In this document: one piece after another, positions 32,091 through 43,752 of the stretch
Numbering within the stretch: the stretch's first letter is position 1
Layout of the letters: the number at the start of each line of letters is the position of its first letter
Assembly (NCBI RefSeq): GCF_000003605.2
Contig: NW_003130542.1
Location: forward strand, 1 to 64,000
DNA length: 64,000 bases
Direction of reading: 5' to 3'
Source: Saccoglossus kowalevskii
Taxonomy: Eukaryota > Hemichordata > Enteropneusta > Harrimaniidae
Translations under genes and position numbers: made by a program
Notes under the pieces: generated by a model
What the model was told of the DNA's origin: nothing
What the model saw: the letters and a program-made list of their open reading frames with translations, nothing else
Databases searched by the model: none

Positions 32091-32162
32091 GGGGATGTAG
32101 CTCAGTGGTAGAGCGCATGCTTTGCATGTATGAGGCCCCGGGTTCGAAACCCGGCATCTCCA
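32091..32162 (+). tRNA. tRNA-Ala(UGC)
   Basis: Unit 61, consensus. T9 tract upstream. Confidence 0.94.
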
Positions 32163-32389
32163 TTTTCTGATGCTGGTTGAAAACAAGTTGATGAGGGGGG
32201 GAAAACGTTTTAGAGATGTGTTGATTCGTAATTGAAAGTAACATAAAGCTAAACCATTTGATCATCTTGAACCCACTTGTAAATTAGTTGAAGGAAACTA
32301 TATTCTTCAATTCAGTTATTGCTCAATAGCTTATATTTGGTAGTGACAAGAAATTGACACGCATTCATTGCCTCAAAACAATCTGCTGC

Positions 32390-32461
32390 TGCATTGGCCG
32401 GGAGTTGAACCCGGATCGACTGCTTGGAAGGCAACCATGCTAACCATTACACCACCAATGC
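32390..32461 (-). tRNA. tRNA-Gly(UCC)
   Basis: Unit 62. One D-loop C to T change at a CpG. Confidence 0.89.
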
Positions 32462-32629
32462 CAGGCTCATTACAGTTTGTCTAATTAGCGATGTCGGAAA
32501 GTTCATTTTTGGGGAGATGTATTGAAAATGTAACATGATTCAATGTTCATTGTGTTCATTGAATAAATCGAAGTGATTTTATTTAGTGATTCAATTTTTT
32601 TTCAATCCTTTCATTTTGTAACTCATCTC

Positions 32630-32701
32630 GGGGATGTAGCTCAGTGGTAGAGCGCATGCTTTGCATGTATGAGGCCCCGGGTTCGAAACCCGGCATCTCC
32701 A
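32630..32701 (+). tRNA. tRNA-Ala(UGC)
   Basis: Unit 62, consensus. Confidence 0.94.
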
Positions 32702-32929
32702 TTTTCTGATGCTGGTTGAAAACAAGTTGATGAGGGGGGGGGAAACGTTTTAGAGATGTGTTGATTCGTAATTGAAAGTAACATAAAGCTAAACCATTTG
32801 ATCATCTTGAACCCACTTGTAAATTAGTTGAAGGAAACTATATTCTTCAATTCAGTTATTGCTCAATAGCTTATATTTGGTAGTGACAAGAAATTGACAC
32901 GCATTCATTGCCTCAAAACAATCTGCTGC

Positions 32930-33001
32930 TGCATTGGCCGGGAGTTGAACCCGGATCGACTGCTTGGAAGGCAACCATGCTAACCGTTACACCACCAATG
33001 C
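32930..33001 (-). tRNA. tRNA-Gly(UCC)
   Basis: Unit 63, consensus. Confidence 0.94.
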
Positions 33002-33169
33002 CAGGCTCATTACAGTTTGTCTAATTAGCGATGTCGGAAAGTTCATTTTTGGGGAGATGTATTGAAAATGTAACATGATTCAATGTTCATTGTGTTCATT
33101 GAATAAATCGAAGTGATTTTATTTAGTGATTCAATTTTTTTTCAATCCTTTCATTTTGTAACTCATCTC

Positions 33170-33241
33170 GGGGATGTAGCTCAGTGGTAGAGCGCATGCT
33201 TTGCATGTATGAGGCCCCGGGTTCGAAACCCGGCATCTCCA
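33170..33241 (+). tRNA. tRNA-Ala(UGC)
   Basis: Unit 63, consensus. Confidence 0.94.
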
Positions 33242-33468
33242 TTTCCTGATGCTGGTTGAAAACAAGTTGATGAGGGGGGAAAAACGTTTTAGAGATGTGT
33301 TGATTCGTAATTGAAAGTAACATAAAGCTAAACCATTTGATCATCTTGAACCCACTTGTAAATTAGTTGAAGGAAACTATATTCTTCAATTCAGTTATTG
33401 CTCAATAGCTTATATTTGGTAGTGACAAGAAATTGACACGCATTCATTGCCTCAAAACAATCTGCTGC

Positions 33469-33540
33469 TGCATTGGCCGGGAGTTGAACCCGGATCGACT
33501 GCTTGGAAGGCAACCATGCTAACCGTTACACCACCAATGC
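33469..33540 (-). tRNA. tRNA-Gly(UCC)
   Basis: Unit 64, consensus. Confidence 0.94.
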
Positions 33541-33708
33541 CAGGCTCATTACAGTTTGTCTAATTAGCGATGTCGGAAAGTTCATTTTTGGGGAGATGTA
33601 TTGAAAATGTAACATGATTCAATGTTCATTGTGTTCATTGAATAAATCGAAGTGATTTTATTTAGTGATTCAATTTTTTTTCAATCCTTTCATTTTGTAA
33701 CTCATCTC

Positions 33709-33780
33709 GGGGATGTAGCTCAGTGGTAGAGCGCATGCTTTGCATGTATGAGGTCCCGGGTTCGAAACCCGGCATCTCCA
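33709..33780 (+). tRNA. tRNA-Ala(UGC)
   Basis: Unit 64. One variable-loop C to T change, which matches the base I recall in human tRNA-Ala(UGC). Confidence 0.92.
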
Positions 33781-34007
33781 TTTTCTGATGCTAGTTGAAA
33801 ACAAGTTTATGAGGGGGGAAAAACGTTTTAGAGATGTGTTGATTCGTAATTGAAAGTAACATAAAGCTAAACCATTTGATCATCTTGAACCCACTTGTAA
33901 ATTAGTTGAAGGAAACTATATTCTTCAATTCAGTTATTGCTCAATAGCTTATATTTGGTAGTGACAAGAAATTGACACGCATTCATTGTCTCAAAACAAT
34001 CTGCTGC

Positions 34008-34079
34008 TGCATTGGCCGGGAGTTGAACCCGGATCGACTGCTTGGAAGGCAACCATGCTAACCGTTACACCACCAATGC
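34008..34079 (-). tRNA. tRNA-Gly(UCC)
   Basis: Unit 65, consensus. Confidence 0.94.
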
Positions 34080-34247
34080 CAGGCTCATTACAGTTTGTCT
34101 AATTAGCGATGTCGGAAAGTTCATTTTTGGGGAGATGTATTGAAAATGTAACATGATTCAATGTTCATTGTGTTCATTGAATAAATCGAAGTGATTTTAT
34201 TTAGTGATTCAATTTTTTTTCAATCCTTTCATTTTGTAACTCATCTC

Positions 34248-34319
34248 GGGGATGTAGCTCAGTGGTAGAGCGCATGTTTTGCATGTATGAGGCCCCGGGT
34301 TCGAAACCCGACATCTCCA
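34248..34319 (+). tRNA. tRNA-Ala(UGC)
   Basis: Unit 65. Changes at 31:39 and 49:65 as in unit 32. Confidence 0.75.
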
Positions 34320-34546
34320 TTTTCTGATGCTGGTTGAAAACAAGTTGATGAGGGGGGAAAAACGTTTTAGAGATGTGTTGATTCGTAATTGAAAGTAACA
34401 TAAAGCTAAACCATTTGATCATCTTGAACCCACTTGTAAATTAGTTGAAGGAAACTATATTCTTCAATTCAGTTATTGCTCAATAGCTTATATTTGGTAG
34501 TGACAAGAAATTGACACGCATTCATTGCCTCAAAACAATCTGCTGC

Positions 34547-34618
34547 TGCATTGGCCGGGAGTTGAACCCGGATCGACTGCTTGGAAGGCAACCATGCTAA
34601 CCGTTACACCACCAATGC
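34547..34618 (-). tRNA. tRNA-Gly(UCC)
   Basis: Unit 66, consensus. Confidence 0.94.
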
Positions 34619-34786
34619 CAGGCTCGTTACAGTTTGTCTAATTAGCGATGTCGGAAAGTTCATTTTTGGGGAGATGTATTGAAAATGTAACATGATTCAA
34701 TGTTCATTGTGTTCATTGAATAAATCGAAGTGATTTTATTTAGTGATTCAATTTTTTTTCAATCCTTTCATTTTGTAACTCATCTC

Positions 34787-34858
34787 GGGGATGTAGCTCA
34801 GTGGTAGAGCGCATGCTTTGCATGTATGAGGCCCCGGGTTCGAAACCCGGCATCTCCA
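34787..34858 (+). tRNA. tRNA-Ala(UGC)
   Basis: Unit 66, consensus. Confidence 0.94.
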
Positions 34859-35084
34859 TTTTCTGATGCTGGTTGAAAACAAGTTGATGAGGGGGGGAAA
34901 CGTTTTAGAGATGTGTTGATTCGTAATTGAAAGTAACATAAAGCTAAACCATTTGATCATCTTGAACCCACTTGTAAATTAGTTGAAGGAAACTATATTC
35001 TTCAATTCAGTTATTGCTCAATAGCTTATATTTGGTAGTGACAAGAAATTGACACGCATTCATTGCCTCAAAACAATCTGCTGC

Positions 35085-35156
35085 TGCATTGGCCGGGAGT
35101 TGAATCCGGATCGACTGCTTGGAAGGCAACCATGCTAACCGTTACACCACCAATGC
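35085..35156 (-). tRNA. tRNA-Gly(UCC)
   Basis: Unit 67. T-stem 53:61 A-C mismatch in the B box. Confidence 0.72.
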
Positions 35157-35325
35157 CAGGCTCATTACAGTTTGTCTAATTAGCGATGTCGGAAAGTTCA
35201 TTTTTGGGGAGATGTATTGAAAATGTAACATGATTCAATGTTCATTGTGTTCATTGAATAAATCGAAGTGATTTTATTTAGTGATTCAATTTTTTTTTCA
35301 ATCCTTTCATTTTGCAACTCATCTC

Positions 35326-35397
35326 GGGGATGTAGCTCAGTGGTAGAGCGCATGCTTTGCATGTATGAGGCCCCGGGTTCGAAACCCGGCATCTCCA
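35326..35397 (+). tRNA. tRNA-Ala(UGC)
   Basis: Unit 67, consensus. Confidence 0.94.
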
Positions 35398-35624
35398 TTT
35401 TCTGATGCTGGTTGAAAACAAGTTGATGAGGGGGGGAAAACGTTTTAGAGATGTGTTGATTCGTAATTGAAAGTAACATAAAGCTAAACCATTTGATCAT
35501 CTTGAACCCACTTGTAAATTAGTTGAAGGAAACTATATTCTTCAATTCAGTTATTGCTCAATAGCTTATATTTGGTAGTGACAAGAAATTGACACGCATT
35601 CATTGCCTCAAAACAATCTGCTGC

Positions 35625-35696
35625 TGCATTGGCCGGGAGTTGAACCCGGATCGACTGCTTGGAAGGCAACCATGCTAACCGTTACACCACCAATGC
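35625..35696 (-). tRNA. tRNA-Gly(UCC)
   Basis: Unit 68, consensus. Confidence 0.94.
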
Positions 35697-35864
35697 CAGG
35701 CTCATTACAGTTTGTCTAATTAGCGATGTCGGAAAGTTCATTTTTGGGGAGATGTATTGAAAATGTAACATGATTCAATGTTCATTGTGTTCATTGAATA
35801 AATCGAAGTGATTTTATTTAGTGATTCAATTTTTTTTCAATCCTTTCATTTTGTAACTCATCTC

Positions 35865-35936
35865 GGGGATGTAACTCAGTGGTAGAGCGCATGCTTTGCA
35901 TGTATGAGGCCCCGGGTTCGAAACCCGGCATCTCCA
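35865..35936 (+). tRNA. tRNA-Ala(UGC), D-stem variant
   Basis: Unit 68. G10 is A, breaking D-stem pair 10:25 and an A box base. Shared with 40152 and 61607. Confidence 0.72.
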
Positions 35937-36164
35937 TTTTCTGATGCTGGTTGAAAACAAGTTGATGAGGGGGGGGGAAACGTTTTAGAGATGTGTTGAT
36001 TCGTAATTGAAAGTAACATAAAGCTAAACCATTTGATCATCTTGAACCCACTTGTAAATTAGTTGAAGGAAACTATATTCTTCAATACAGTTATTGCTCA
36101 ATAGCTTATATTTGGTAGTGACAAGAAATTGACACGCATTCATTGCCTCAAAACAATCTGCTGC

Positions 36165-36236
36165 TGCATTGGCCGGGAGTTGAACCCGGATCGACTGCTT
36201 GGAAGGCAACCATGCTAACCGTTACACCACCAATGC
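36165..36236 (-). tRNA. tRNA-Gly(UCC)
   Basis: Unit 69, consensus. Confidence 0.94.
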
Positions 36237-36404
36237 CAGGCTCATTACAGTTTGTCTAATTAGCGATGTCGGACAGTTCATTTTTGGGGAGATGTATTGA
36301 AAATGTAACATGATTCAATGTTCATTGTGTTCATTGAATAAATCGAAGTGATTTTATTTAGTGATTCAATTTTTTTTCAATCCTTTCATTTTGTAACTCA
36401 TCTC

Positions 36405-36476
36405 GGGGATGTAGCTCAGTGGTAGAGCGCATGCTTTGCATGTATGAGGCCCCGGGTTCGAAACCCGGCATCTCCA
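36405..36476 (+). tRNA. tRNA-Ala(UGC)
   Basis: Unit 69, consensus. Confidence 0.94.
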
Positions 36477-36703
36477 TTTTCTGATGCTGGTTGAAAACAA
36501 GTTGATGAGGGGGGGAAAACGTTTTAGAGATGTGTTGATTCGTAATTGAAAGTAACATAAAGCTAAACCATTTGATCATCTTGAACCCACTTGTAAATTA
36601 GTTGAAGGAAACTATATTCTTCAATTCAGTTATTGCTCAATAGCTTATATTTGGTAGTGACAAGAAATTGACACGCATTCATTGCCTCAAAACAATCTGC
36701 TGC

Positions 36704-36775
36704 TGCATTGGCCGGGAGTTGAACCCGGATCGACTGCTTGGAAGGCAACCATGCTAACCGTTACACCACCAATGC
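36704..36775 (-). tRNA. tRNA-Gly(UCC)
   Basis: Unit 70, consensus. Confidence 0.94.
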
Positions 36776-36943
36776 CAGGCTCATTACAGTTTGTCTAATT
36801 AGCGATGTCGGAAAGTTTATTTTTGGGGAGATGTATTGAAAATGTAACATGATTCAATGTTCATTGTGTTCATTGAATAAATCGAAGTGATTTTATTTAG
36901 TGATTCAATATTTTTTCAATCCTTTCATTTTGTAACTCATCTC

Positions 36944-37015
36944 GGGGATGTAGCTCAGTGGTAGAGCGCATGCTTTGCATGTATGAGGCCCCGGGTTCGA
37001 AACCCGGCATCTCCA
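36944..37015 (+). tRNA. tRNA-Ala(UGC)
   Basis: Unit 70, consensus. Upstream variants match unit 20. Confidence 0.94.
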
Positions 37016-37242
37016 TTTTCTGATGCTGGTTGAAAACAAGTTGATGAGGGGGGGAAAACGTTTTAGAGATGTGTTGATTCGTAATTGAAAGTAACATAAA
37101 GCTAAACCATTTGATCATCTTGAACCCACTTGTAAATTAGTTGAAGGAAACTATATTCTTCAATACAGTTATTGCTCAATAGCTTATATTTGGTAGTGAC
37201 AAGAAATTGACACGCATTCATTGCCTCAAAACAATCTGCTGC

Positions 37243-37314
37243 TGCATTGGCCGGGAGTTGAACCCGGATCGACTGCTTGGAAGGCAACCATGCTAACCGT
37301 TACACCACCAATGC
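37243..37314 (-). tRNA. tRNA-Gly(UCC)
   Basis: Unit 71, consensus. Confidence 0.94.
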
Positions 37315-37482
37315 CAGGCTCATTACAGTTTGTCTAATTAGCGATGTCGGAAAGTTTATTTTTGGGGAGATGTATTGAAAATGTAACATGATTCAATGTT
37401 CATTGTGTTCATTGAATAAATCGAAGTGATTTTATTTAGTGATTCAATTTTTTTTCAATCCTTTCATTTTGTAACTCATCTC

Positions 37483-37554
37483 GGGGATGTAGCTCAGTGG
37501 TAGAGCGCATGCTTTGCATATATGAGCCCCTGGGTTCGAAACCCGGCATCTCCA
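37483..37554 (+). tRNA. tRNA-Ala(UGC), degraded
   Basis: Unit 71. Anticodon-stem 31:39 mismatch, a variable-loop change and a T-stem wobble. Confidence 0.65.
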
Positions 37555-37781
37555 TTTTCTGATGCTGGTTGAAAACAAGTTGATGAGGGGGGGAAAACGT
37601 TTTAGAGATGTGTTGATTCGTAATTGAAAGTAACATAAAGCTAAACCATTTGATCATCTTGAACCCACTTGTAAATTAGTTGAAGGAAACTATATTCTTC
37701 AATTCAGTTATTGCTCAATAGCTTATATTTGGTAGTGACAAGAAATTGACACGCATTCATTGCCTCAAAACAATCTGCTGC

Positions 37782-37853
37782 TGCATTGGCCGGGAGTTGA
37801 ACCCGGATCGACTGCTTGGAAGGCAACCATGCTAACCGTTACACCACCAATGC
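37782..37853 (-). tRNA. tRNA-Gly(UCC)
   Basis: Unit 72, consensus. Confidence 0.94.
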
Positions 37854-38021
37854 CAGGCTCATTACAGTTTGTCTAATTAGCGATGTCGGAAAGTTCATTT
37901 TTGGGGAGATGTATTGAAAATGTAACATGATTCAATGTTCATTGTGTTCATTGAATAAATCGAAGTGATTTTATTTAGTGATTCAATTTTTTTTCAATCC
38001 TTTCATTTTGTAACTCATCTC

Positions 38022-38093
38022 GGGGACGTAGCTCAGTGGTAGAGCGCATGCTTTGCATGTATGAGGCCCCGGGTTCGAAACCCGGCATCTCCA
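38022..38093 (+). tRNA. tRNA-Ala(UGC)
   Basis: Unit 72. Acceptor pair 6:67 is C-A. Confidence 0.74.
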
Positions 38094-38125
38094 TTTTCTG
38101 ATGCTGGTTGAAAACAAGTTGATGA

Positions 38126-38130
38126 GGGGG
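38126..38130 (+). repeat. Shortest G tract, 5 G
   Basis: Convergent spacer of unit 72, the low end of the length range. Confidence 0.8.
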
Positions 38131-38319
38131 AAAAACGTTTTAGAGATGTGTTGATTCGTAATTGAAAGTAACATAAAGCTAAACCATTTGATCATCTTGA
38201 ACCCACTTGTAAATTAGTTGAAGGAAACTATATTCTTCAATTCAGTTATTGCTCAATAGCTTATATTTGGTAGTGACAAGAAATTGACACGCATTCATTG
38301 CCTCAAAACAATCTGCTGC

Positions 38320-38391
38320 TGCATTGGCCGGGAGTTGAACCCGGATCGACTGCTTGGAAGGCAACCATGCTAACCGTTACACCACCAATGC
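38320..38391 (-). tRNA. tRNA-Gly(UCC)
   Basis: Unit 73, consensus. Confidence 0.94.
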
Positions 38392-38571
38392 CAGGCTCAT
38401 TACAGTTTGTCTAATTAGCGATGTCGGAAAGTTCATTTTTGGGGAGATGTATTGAAAATGTAACATGATTCAATGTTTATTGTGTTCATTGAATAAATCG
38501 AAGTGACTTTATTTAGTGATTCAATTTTTTTTTCAATCCTTTCATTTTGTAACTCATCTCTCATCTCATCT

Positions 38572-38614
38572 CTTTGCATGTATGAGGCCCCGGGTTCGAA
38601 ACCCGGCATCTCCA
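38572..38614 (+). pseudogene. tRNA-Ala 3' fragment behind a TCATC repeat
   Basis: Unit 73. Same allele as 12237. The spacer on both sides also carries variants shared with unit 94. Confidence 0.92.
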
Positions 38615-38837
38615 TTTTCTGATGCTGGTTGAAAACAAGTTGATGAGGGGGGAAAAACGTTTTAGAGATGTGTTGATTCGTAATTGAAAGTAACATAAAG
38701 CTAAACCATTTGATCATCTTGAACCCACTTGTTAGTTGAAGGAAACTATATTCTTCAATTCAGTTATTGCTCAATAGCTTATATTTGGTAGTGACAAGAA
38801 ATTGACACGCATTCATTGCCTCAAAACAATCTGCTGC

Positions 38838-38909
38838 TGCATTGGCCGGGAGTTGAACCCGGATCGACTGCTTGGAAGGCAACCATGCTAACCGTTACAC
38901 CACCAATGC
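38838..38909 (-). tRNA. tRNA-Gly(UCC)
   Basis: Unit 74, consensus. Confidence 0.94.
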
Positions 38910-39077
38910 CAGGCTCATTACAGTTTGTCTAATTAGCGATGTCGGAAAGTTCATTTTTGGGGAGATGTATTGAAAATGTAACATGATTCAATGTTCATTG
39001 TGTTCATTGAATAAATCGAAGTGATTTTATTTAGTGATTCAATTTTTTTTCAATCCTTTCATTTTGTAACTCATCTC

Positions 39078-39149
39078 GGGGATGTAGCTCAGTGGTAGAG
39101 CGCATGGTTTGCATGTATGAGGCCCCGGGTTCGAAACCCGGCATCTCCA
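39078..39149 (+). tRNA. tRNA-Ala(UGC)
   Basis: Unit 74. G31-G39 mismatch, as in unit 27. Confidence 0.72.
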
Positions 39150-39376
39150 TTTTCTGATGCTGGTTGAAAACAAGTTGATGAGGGGGGGAAAACGTTTTAG
39201 AGATGTGTTGATTCGTAATTGAAAGTAACATAAAGCTAAACCATTTGATCATCTTGAACCCACTTGTAAATTAGTTGAAGGAAACTATATTCTTCAATTC
39301 AGTTATTGCTCAATAGCTTATATTTGGTAGTGACAAGAAATTGACACGCATTCATTGCCTCAAAACAATCTGCTGC

Positions 39377-39448
39377 TGCATTGGCCGGGAGTTGAACCCG
39401 GATCGACTGCTTGGAAGGCAACCATGCTAACCGTTACACCACCAATGC
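39377..39448 (-). tRNA. tRNA-Gly(UCC)
   Basis: Unit 75, consensus. Confidence 0.94.
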
Positions 39449-39616
39449 CAGGCTCATTACAGTTTGTCTAATTAGCAATGTCGGAAAGTTCATTTTTGGG
39501 GAGATGTATTGAAAATGTAACATGATTCAATGTTCATTGTGTTCATTGAATAAATCGAAGTGATTTTATTTAGTGATTCAATTTTTTTTCAATCCTTTCA
39601 TTTTGTAACTCATTTC

Positions 39617-39688
39617 GGGGATGTAGCTCAGTGGTAGAGCGCATGCTTTGCATGTATGAGGCCCCGGGTTCGAAACCCGGCATCTCCA
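39617..39688 (+). tRNA. tRNA-Ala(UGC)
   Basis: Unit 75, consensus. The spacer just downstream has lost several single T bases. Confidence 0.93.
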
Positions 39689-39911
39689 TTTTCTGATGCT
39701 GGTTGAAAACAAGTTGATGAGGGGGGGAAAACGTTTTAGAGATGTGTTGATTCGTAATTGAAAGTAACATAAAGCTAAACCATTGATCATCTGAACCCAC
39801 TGTAAATTAGTGAAGGAAACTATATCTTCAAATTCAGTTATTGCTCAATAGCTTATATTTGGTAGTGACAAGAAATTGACACGCATTCATTGCCTCAAAA
39901 CAATCTGCTGC

Positions 39912-39983
39912 TGCATTGGCCGAGAGTTGAACCCGGATCGACTGCTTGGAAGGCAACCATGCTAACCGTTACACCACCAATGC
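39912..39983 (-). tRNA. tRNA-Gly(UCC)
   Basis: Unit 76. T-stem 52:62 is G-U, as in unit 10. Confidence 0.88.
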
Positions 39984-40151
39984 CAGGCTCATTACAGTTT
40001 GTCTAATTAGCGATGTCGGAAAGTTCATTTTTGGGGAGATGTATTGAAAATGTAACATGATTCAATGTTCATTGTGTTCATTGAATAAATCGAAGTGATT
40101 TTATTTAGTGATTCAATTTTTTTTCAATCCTTTCATTTTGTAACTCATCTC

Positions 40152-40223
40152 GGGGATGTAACTCAGTGGTAGAGCGCATGCTTTGCATGTATGAGGCCCC
40201 GGGTTCGAAACCCGGCATCTCCA
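40152..40223 (+). tRNA. tRNA-Ala(UGC), D-stem variant
   Basis: Unit 76. G10 to A, as in unit 68. Confidence 0.72.
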
Positions 40224-40450
40224 TTTTCTGATGCTGGTTGAAAACAAGTTGATGAGGGGGGGAAAACGTTTTAGAGATGTGTTGATTCGTAATTGAAAGT
40301 AACATAAAGCTAAACCATTTGATCATCTTGAACCCACTTGTAAATTAGTTGAAGGAAACTATATTCTTCAATTCAGTTATTGCTCAATAGCTTATATTTG
40401 GTAGTGACAAGAAATTGACACGCATTCATTGCCTCAAAACAATCTGCTGC

Positions 40451-40522
40451 TGCATTGGCCGGGAGTTGAACCCGGATCGACTGCTTGGAAGGCAACCATG
40501 CTAACCGTTACACCACCAATGC
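40451..40522 (-). tRNA. tRNA-Gly(UCC)
   Basis: Unit 77, consensus. Confidence 0.94.
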
Positions 40523-40690
40523 CAGGCTCATTACAGTTTGTCTAATTAGCGATGTCGGAAAGTTCATTTTTGGGGAGATGTATTGAAAATGTAACATGAT
40601 TCAATGTTCATTGTGTTCATTGAATAAATCGAAGTGATTTTATTTAGTGATTCAATTTTTTTTCAATCCTTTCATTTTGCAACTCATCTC

Positions 40691-40761
40691 GGGGATGTAG
40701 CTCAGTGGTAGAGCGCATGCTTTGCATGTATGAGCCCCGGGTTCGAAACCCGGCATCTCCA
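40691..40761 (+). tRNA. tRNA-Ala(UGC), one base short
   Basis: Unit 77. 71 nt with a 4 nt variable loop. All stems still pair, so it may work, or the loss may be a read error. Confidence 0.8.
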
Positions 40762-40987
40762 TTTTCTGATGCTGGTTGAAACAAGTTGATGAGGGGGGAA
40801 AAACGTTTTAGAGATGTGTTGATTCGTAATTGAAAGTAACATAAAGCTAAACCATTTGATCATCTTGAACCCACTTGTATATTAGTTGAAGGAAACTATA
40901 TTCTTCAATTCAGTTATTGCTCAATAGCTTATATTTGGTAGTGACAAGAAATTGACACGCATTCATTACCTCAAAACAATCTGCTGC

Positions 40988-41059
40988 TGCATTGGCCGGG
41001 AGTTGAAGCCGGATCGACAGCTTGGAAGGCAACCATGCTAACCGTTACACCACCAATGC
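40988..41059 (-). tRNA. tRNA-Gly(UCC), degraded
   Basis: Unit 78. Same anticodon-stem and T-stem breaks as unit 1. Confidence 0.6.
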
Positions 41060-41227
41060 CAGGCTCATTACAGTTTGTCTAATTAGCGATGTCGGAAAGT
41101 TCATTTTTGGGGAGATGTATTGAAAATGTAACATGATTCAATGTTCATTGTGTTCATTGAATAAATCGAAGTGATTTTATTTAGTGATTCAATTTTTTTT
41201 CAATCCTTTTATTTTGTAACTCATCTC

Positions 41228-41299
41228 GGGGATGTAGCTCAGTGGTAGAGCGCATGCTTTGCATGTATGAGGCCCCGGGTTCGAAACCCGGCATCTCCA
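41228..41299 (+). tRNA. tRNA-Ala(UGC)
   Basis: Unit 78, consensus. Confidence 0.94.
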
Positions 41300-41526
41300 T
41301 TTTCTGATGCTGGTTGAAAACAAGTTGATGAGGGGGGAAAAACGTTTTAGAGATGTGTTGATTCGTAATTGAAAGTAACATAAAGCTAAACCATTTGATC
41401 ATCTTGAACCCACTTGTAAATTAGTTGAAGGAAACTATATTCTTCAATTCAGTTATTGCTCAATAGCTTATATTTGGTAGTGACAAGAAATTGACACGCA
41501 TTCATTGCCTCAAAACAATCTGCTGC

Positions 41527-41598
41527 TGCATTGGCCGGGAGTTGAACCCGGATCGACTGCTTGGAAAGCAACCATGCTAACCGTTACACCACCAATGC
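41527..41598 (-). tRNA. tRNA-Gly(UCC)
   Basis: Unit 79. Loop base 32 is T, as in unit 24. Confidence 0.87.
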
Positions 41599-41766
41599 CA
41601 GGCTCATTACAGTTTGTCTAATTAGCGATGTCGGAAAGTTCATTTTTGGGGAGATGTATTGAAAATGTAACATGATTCAATGTTCATTGTGTTCATTGAA
41701 TAAATCGAAGTGATTTTATTTAGTGATTCAATTTTTTTTCAATCCTTTTATTTTGTAACTCATCTC

Positions 41767-41838
41767 GGGGATGTAGCTCAGTGGTAGAGCGCATGCTTTG
41801 CATGTATGAGGCCCCGGGTTCGAAACCCGGCATCTCCA
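41767..41838 (+). tRNA. tRNA-Ala(UGC)
   Basis: Unit 79, consensus. Confidence 0.94.
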
Positions 41839-42065
41839 TTTTCTGATGCTGGTTGAAAACAAGTTGATGAGGGGGGAAAAACGTTTTAGAGATGTGTTGA
41901 TTCGTAATTGAAAGTAACATAAAGCTAAACCATTTGATCATCTTGAACCCACTTGTAAATTAGTTGAAGGAAACTATATTCTTCAATTCAGTTATTGCTC
42001 AATAGCTTATATTTGGTAGTGACAAGAAATTGACACGCATTCATTGCCTCAAAACAATCTGCTGC

Positions 42066-42137
42066 TGCATTGGCCGGGAGTTGAACCCGGATCGACTGCT
42101 TGGAAGGCAACCATGCTAACCGTTACACCACCAATGC
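42066..42137 (-). tRNA. tRNA-Gly(UCC)
   Basis: Unit 80, consensus. Confidence 0.94.
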
Positions 42138-42305
42138 CAGGCTCATTACAGTTTGTCTAATTAGCGATGTCGGAAAGTTCATTTTTGGGGAGATGTATTG
42201 AAAATGTAACATGATTCAATGTTCATTGTGTTCATTGAATAAATCGAAGTGATTTTATTTAGTGATTCAATTTTTTTTCAATCCTTTCATTTTGTAACTC
42301 ATCTC

Positions 42306-42377
42306 GGGGATGTAGCTCAGTGGTAGAGCGCATGCTTTGCATGTATGAGGCCCCGGGTTCGAAACCCGGCATCTCCA
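42306..42377 (+). tRNA. tRNA-Ala(UGC)
   Basis: Unit 80, consensus. Confidence 0.94.
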
Positions 42378-42602
42378 TTTTCTGATGCTGGTTGAAAACA
42401 AGTTGATGAGGGGGGAAAAACGTTTTAGAGATGTGTTGATCGTAATGAAAGTAACATAAAGCTAAACCATTTGATCATCTTGAACCCACTTGTAAATTAG
42501 TTGAAGGAAACTATATTCTTCAATTCAGTTATTGCTCAATAGCTTATATTTGGTAGTGACAAGAAATTGACACGCATTCATTGCCTCAAAACAATCTGCT
42601 GC

Positions 42603-42674
42603 TGCATTGGCCGGGAGTTGAACCCGGATCGACTGCTTGGAAGGCAACCATGCTAACCGTTACACCACCAATGC
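42603..42674 (-). tRNA. tRNA-Gly(UCC)
   Basis: Unit 81, consensus. Confidence 0.94.
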
Positions 42675-42842
42675 CAGGCTCATTACAGTTTGTCTAATTA
42701 GCGATGTCGGAAAGTTCATTTTTGGGGAGATGTATTGAAAATGTAACATGATTCAATGTTCATTGTGTTCATTGAATAAATCGAAGTGATTTTATTTAGT
42801 GATTCAATTTTTTTTCAATCATTTCATTTTGTAACTCATCTC

Positions 42843-42914
42843 GGGGATGTAGCTCAGTGGTAGAGTGCATGCTTTGCATGTATGAGGCCCCGGGTTCGAA
42901 ACCCGGCATCTCCA
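42843..42914 (+). tRNA. tRNA-Ala(UGC)
   Basis: Unit 81. D-stem 10:25 wobble, as in unit 34, with the same upstream variant. Confidence 0.86.
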
Positions 42915-43141
42915 TTTTCTGATGCTGGTTGAAAACAAGTTGATGAGGGGGGGAAAACGTTTTAGAGATGTGTTGATTTGTAATTGAAAGTAACATAAAG
43001 CTAAACCATTTGATCATCTTGAACCCACTTGTAAATTAGTTGAAGGAAACTATATTCTTCAATTCAGTTATTGCTCAATAGCTTATATTTGGTAGTGACA
43101 AGAAATTGACACGCATTCATTGCCTCAAAACAATCTGCTGC

Positions 43142-43213
43142 TGCATTGGCCGGGAGTTGAACCCGGATCGACTGCTTGGAAGGCAACCATGCTAACCGTT
43201 ACACCACCAATGC
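43142..43213 (-). tRNA. tRNA-Gly(UCC)
   Basis: Unit 82, consensus. Confidence 0.94.
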
Positions 43214-43381
43214 CAGGCTCATTACAGTTTGTCTAATTAGCGATGTCGGAAAGTTCATTTTTGGGGAGATGTATTGAAAATGTAACATGATTCAATGTTC
43301 ATTGTGTTCATTGAATAAATCGAAGTGATTTTATTTAGTGATTCAATTTTTTTTCAATCCTTTCATTTTGTAACTCATCTC

Positions 43382-43453
43382 GGGGATGTAGCTCAGTGGT
43401 AGAGCGCATGCTTTGCATGTATGAGGCCCCGGGTTCGAAACCCGGCATCTCCA
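43382..43453 (+). tRNA. tRNA-Ala(UGC)
   Basis: Unit 82, consensus. Confidence 0.94.
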
Positions 43454-43680
43454 TTTTCTGATGCTGGTTGAAAACAAGTTGATGAGGGGGGGAAAACGTT
43501 TTAGAGATGTGTTGATTCGTAATTGAAAGTAACATAAAGCTAAACCATTTGATCATCTTGAACCCACTTGTAAATTAGTTGAAGGAAACTATATTCTTCA
43601 ATTCAGTTATTGCTCAATAGCTTATATTTGGTAGTGACCAGAAATTGACACGCATTCATTGCCTCAAAACAATCTGCTGC

Positions 43681-43752
43681 TGCATTGGCCGGGAGTTGAA
43701 CCCGGATCGACTGCTTGGAAGGCAACCATGCTAACCGTTACACCACCAATGC
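43681..43752 (-). tRNA. tRNA-Gly(UCC)
   Basis: Unit 83, consensus. Confidence 0.94.
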
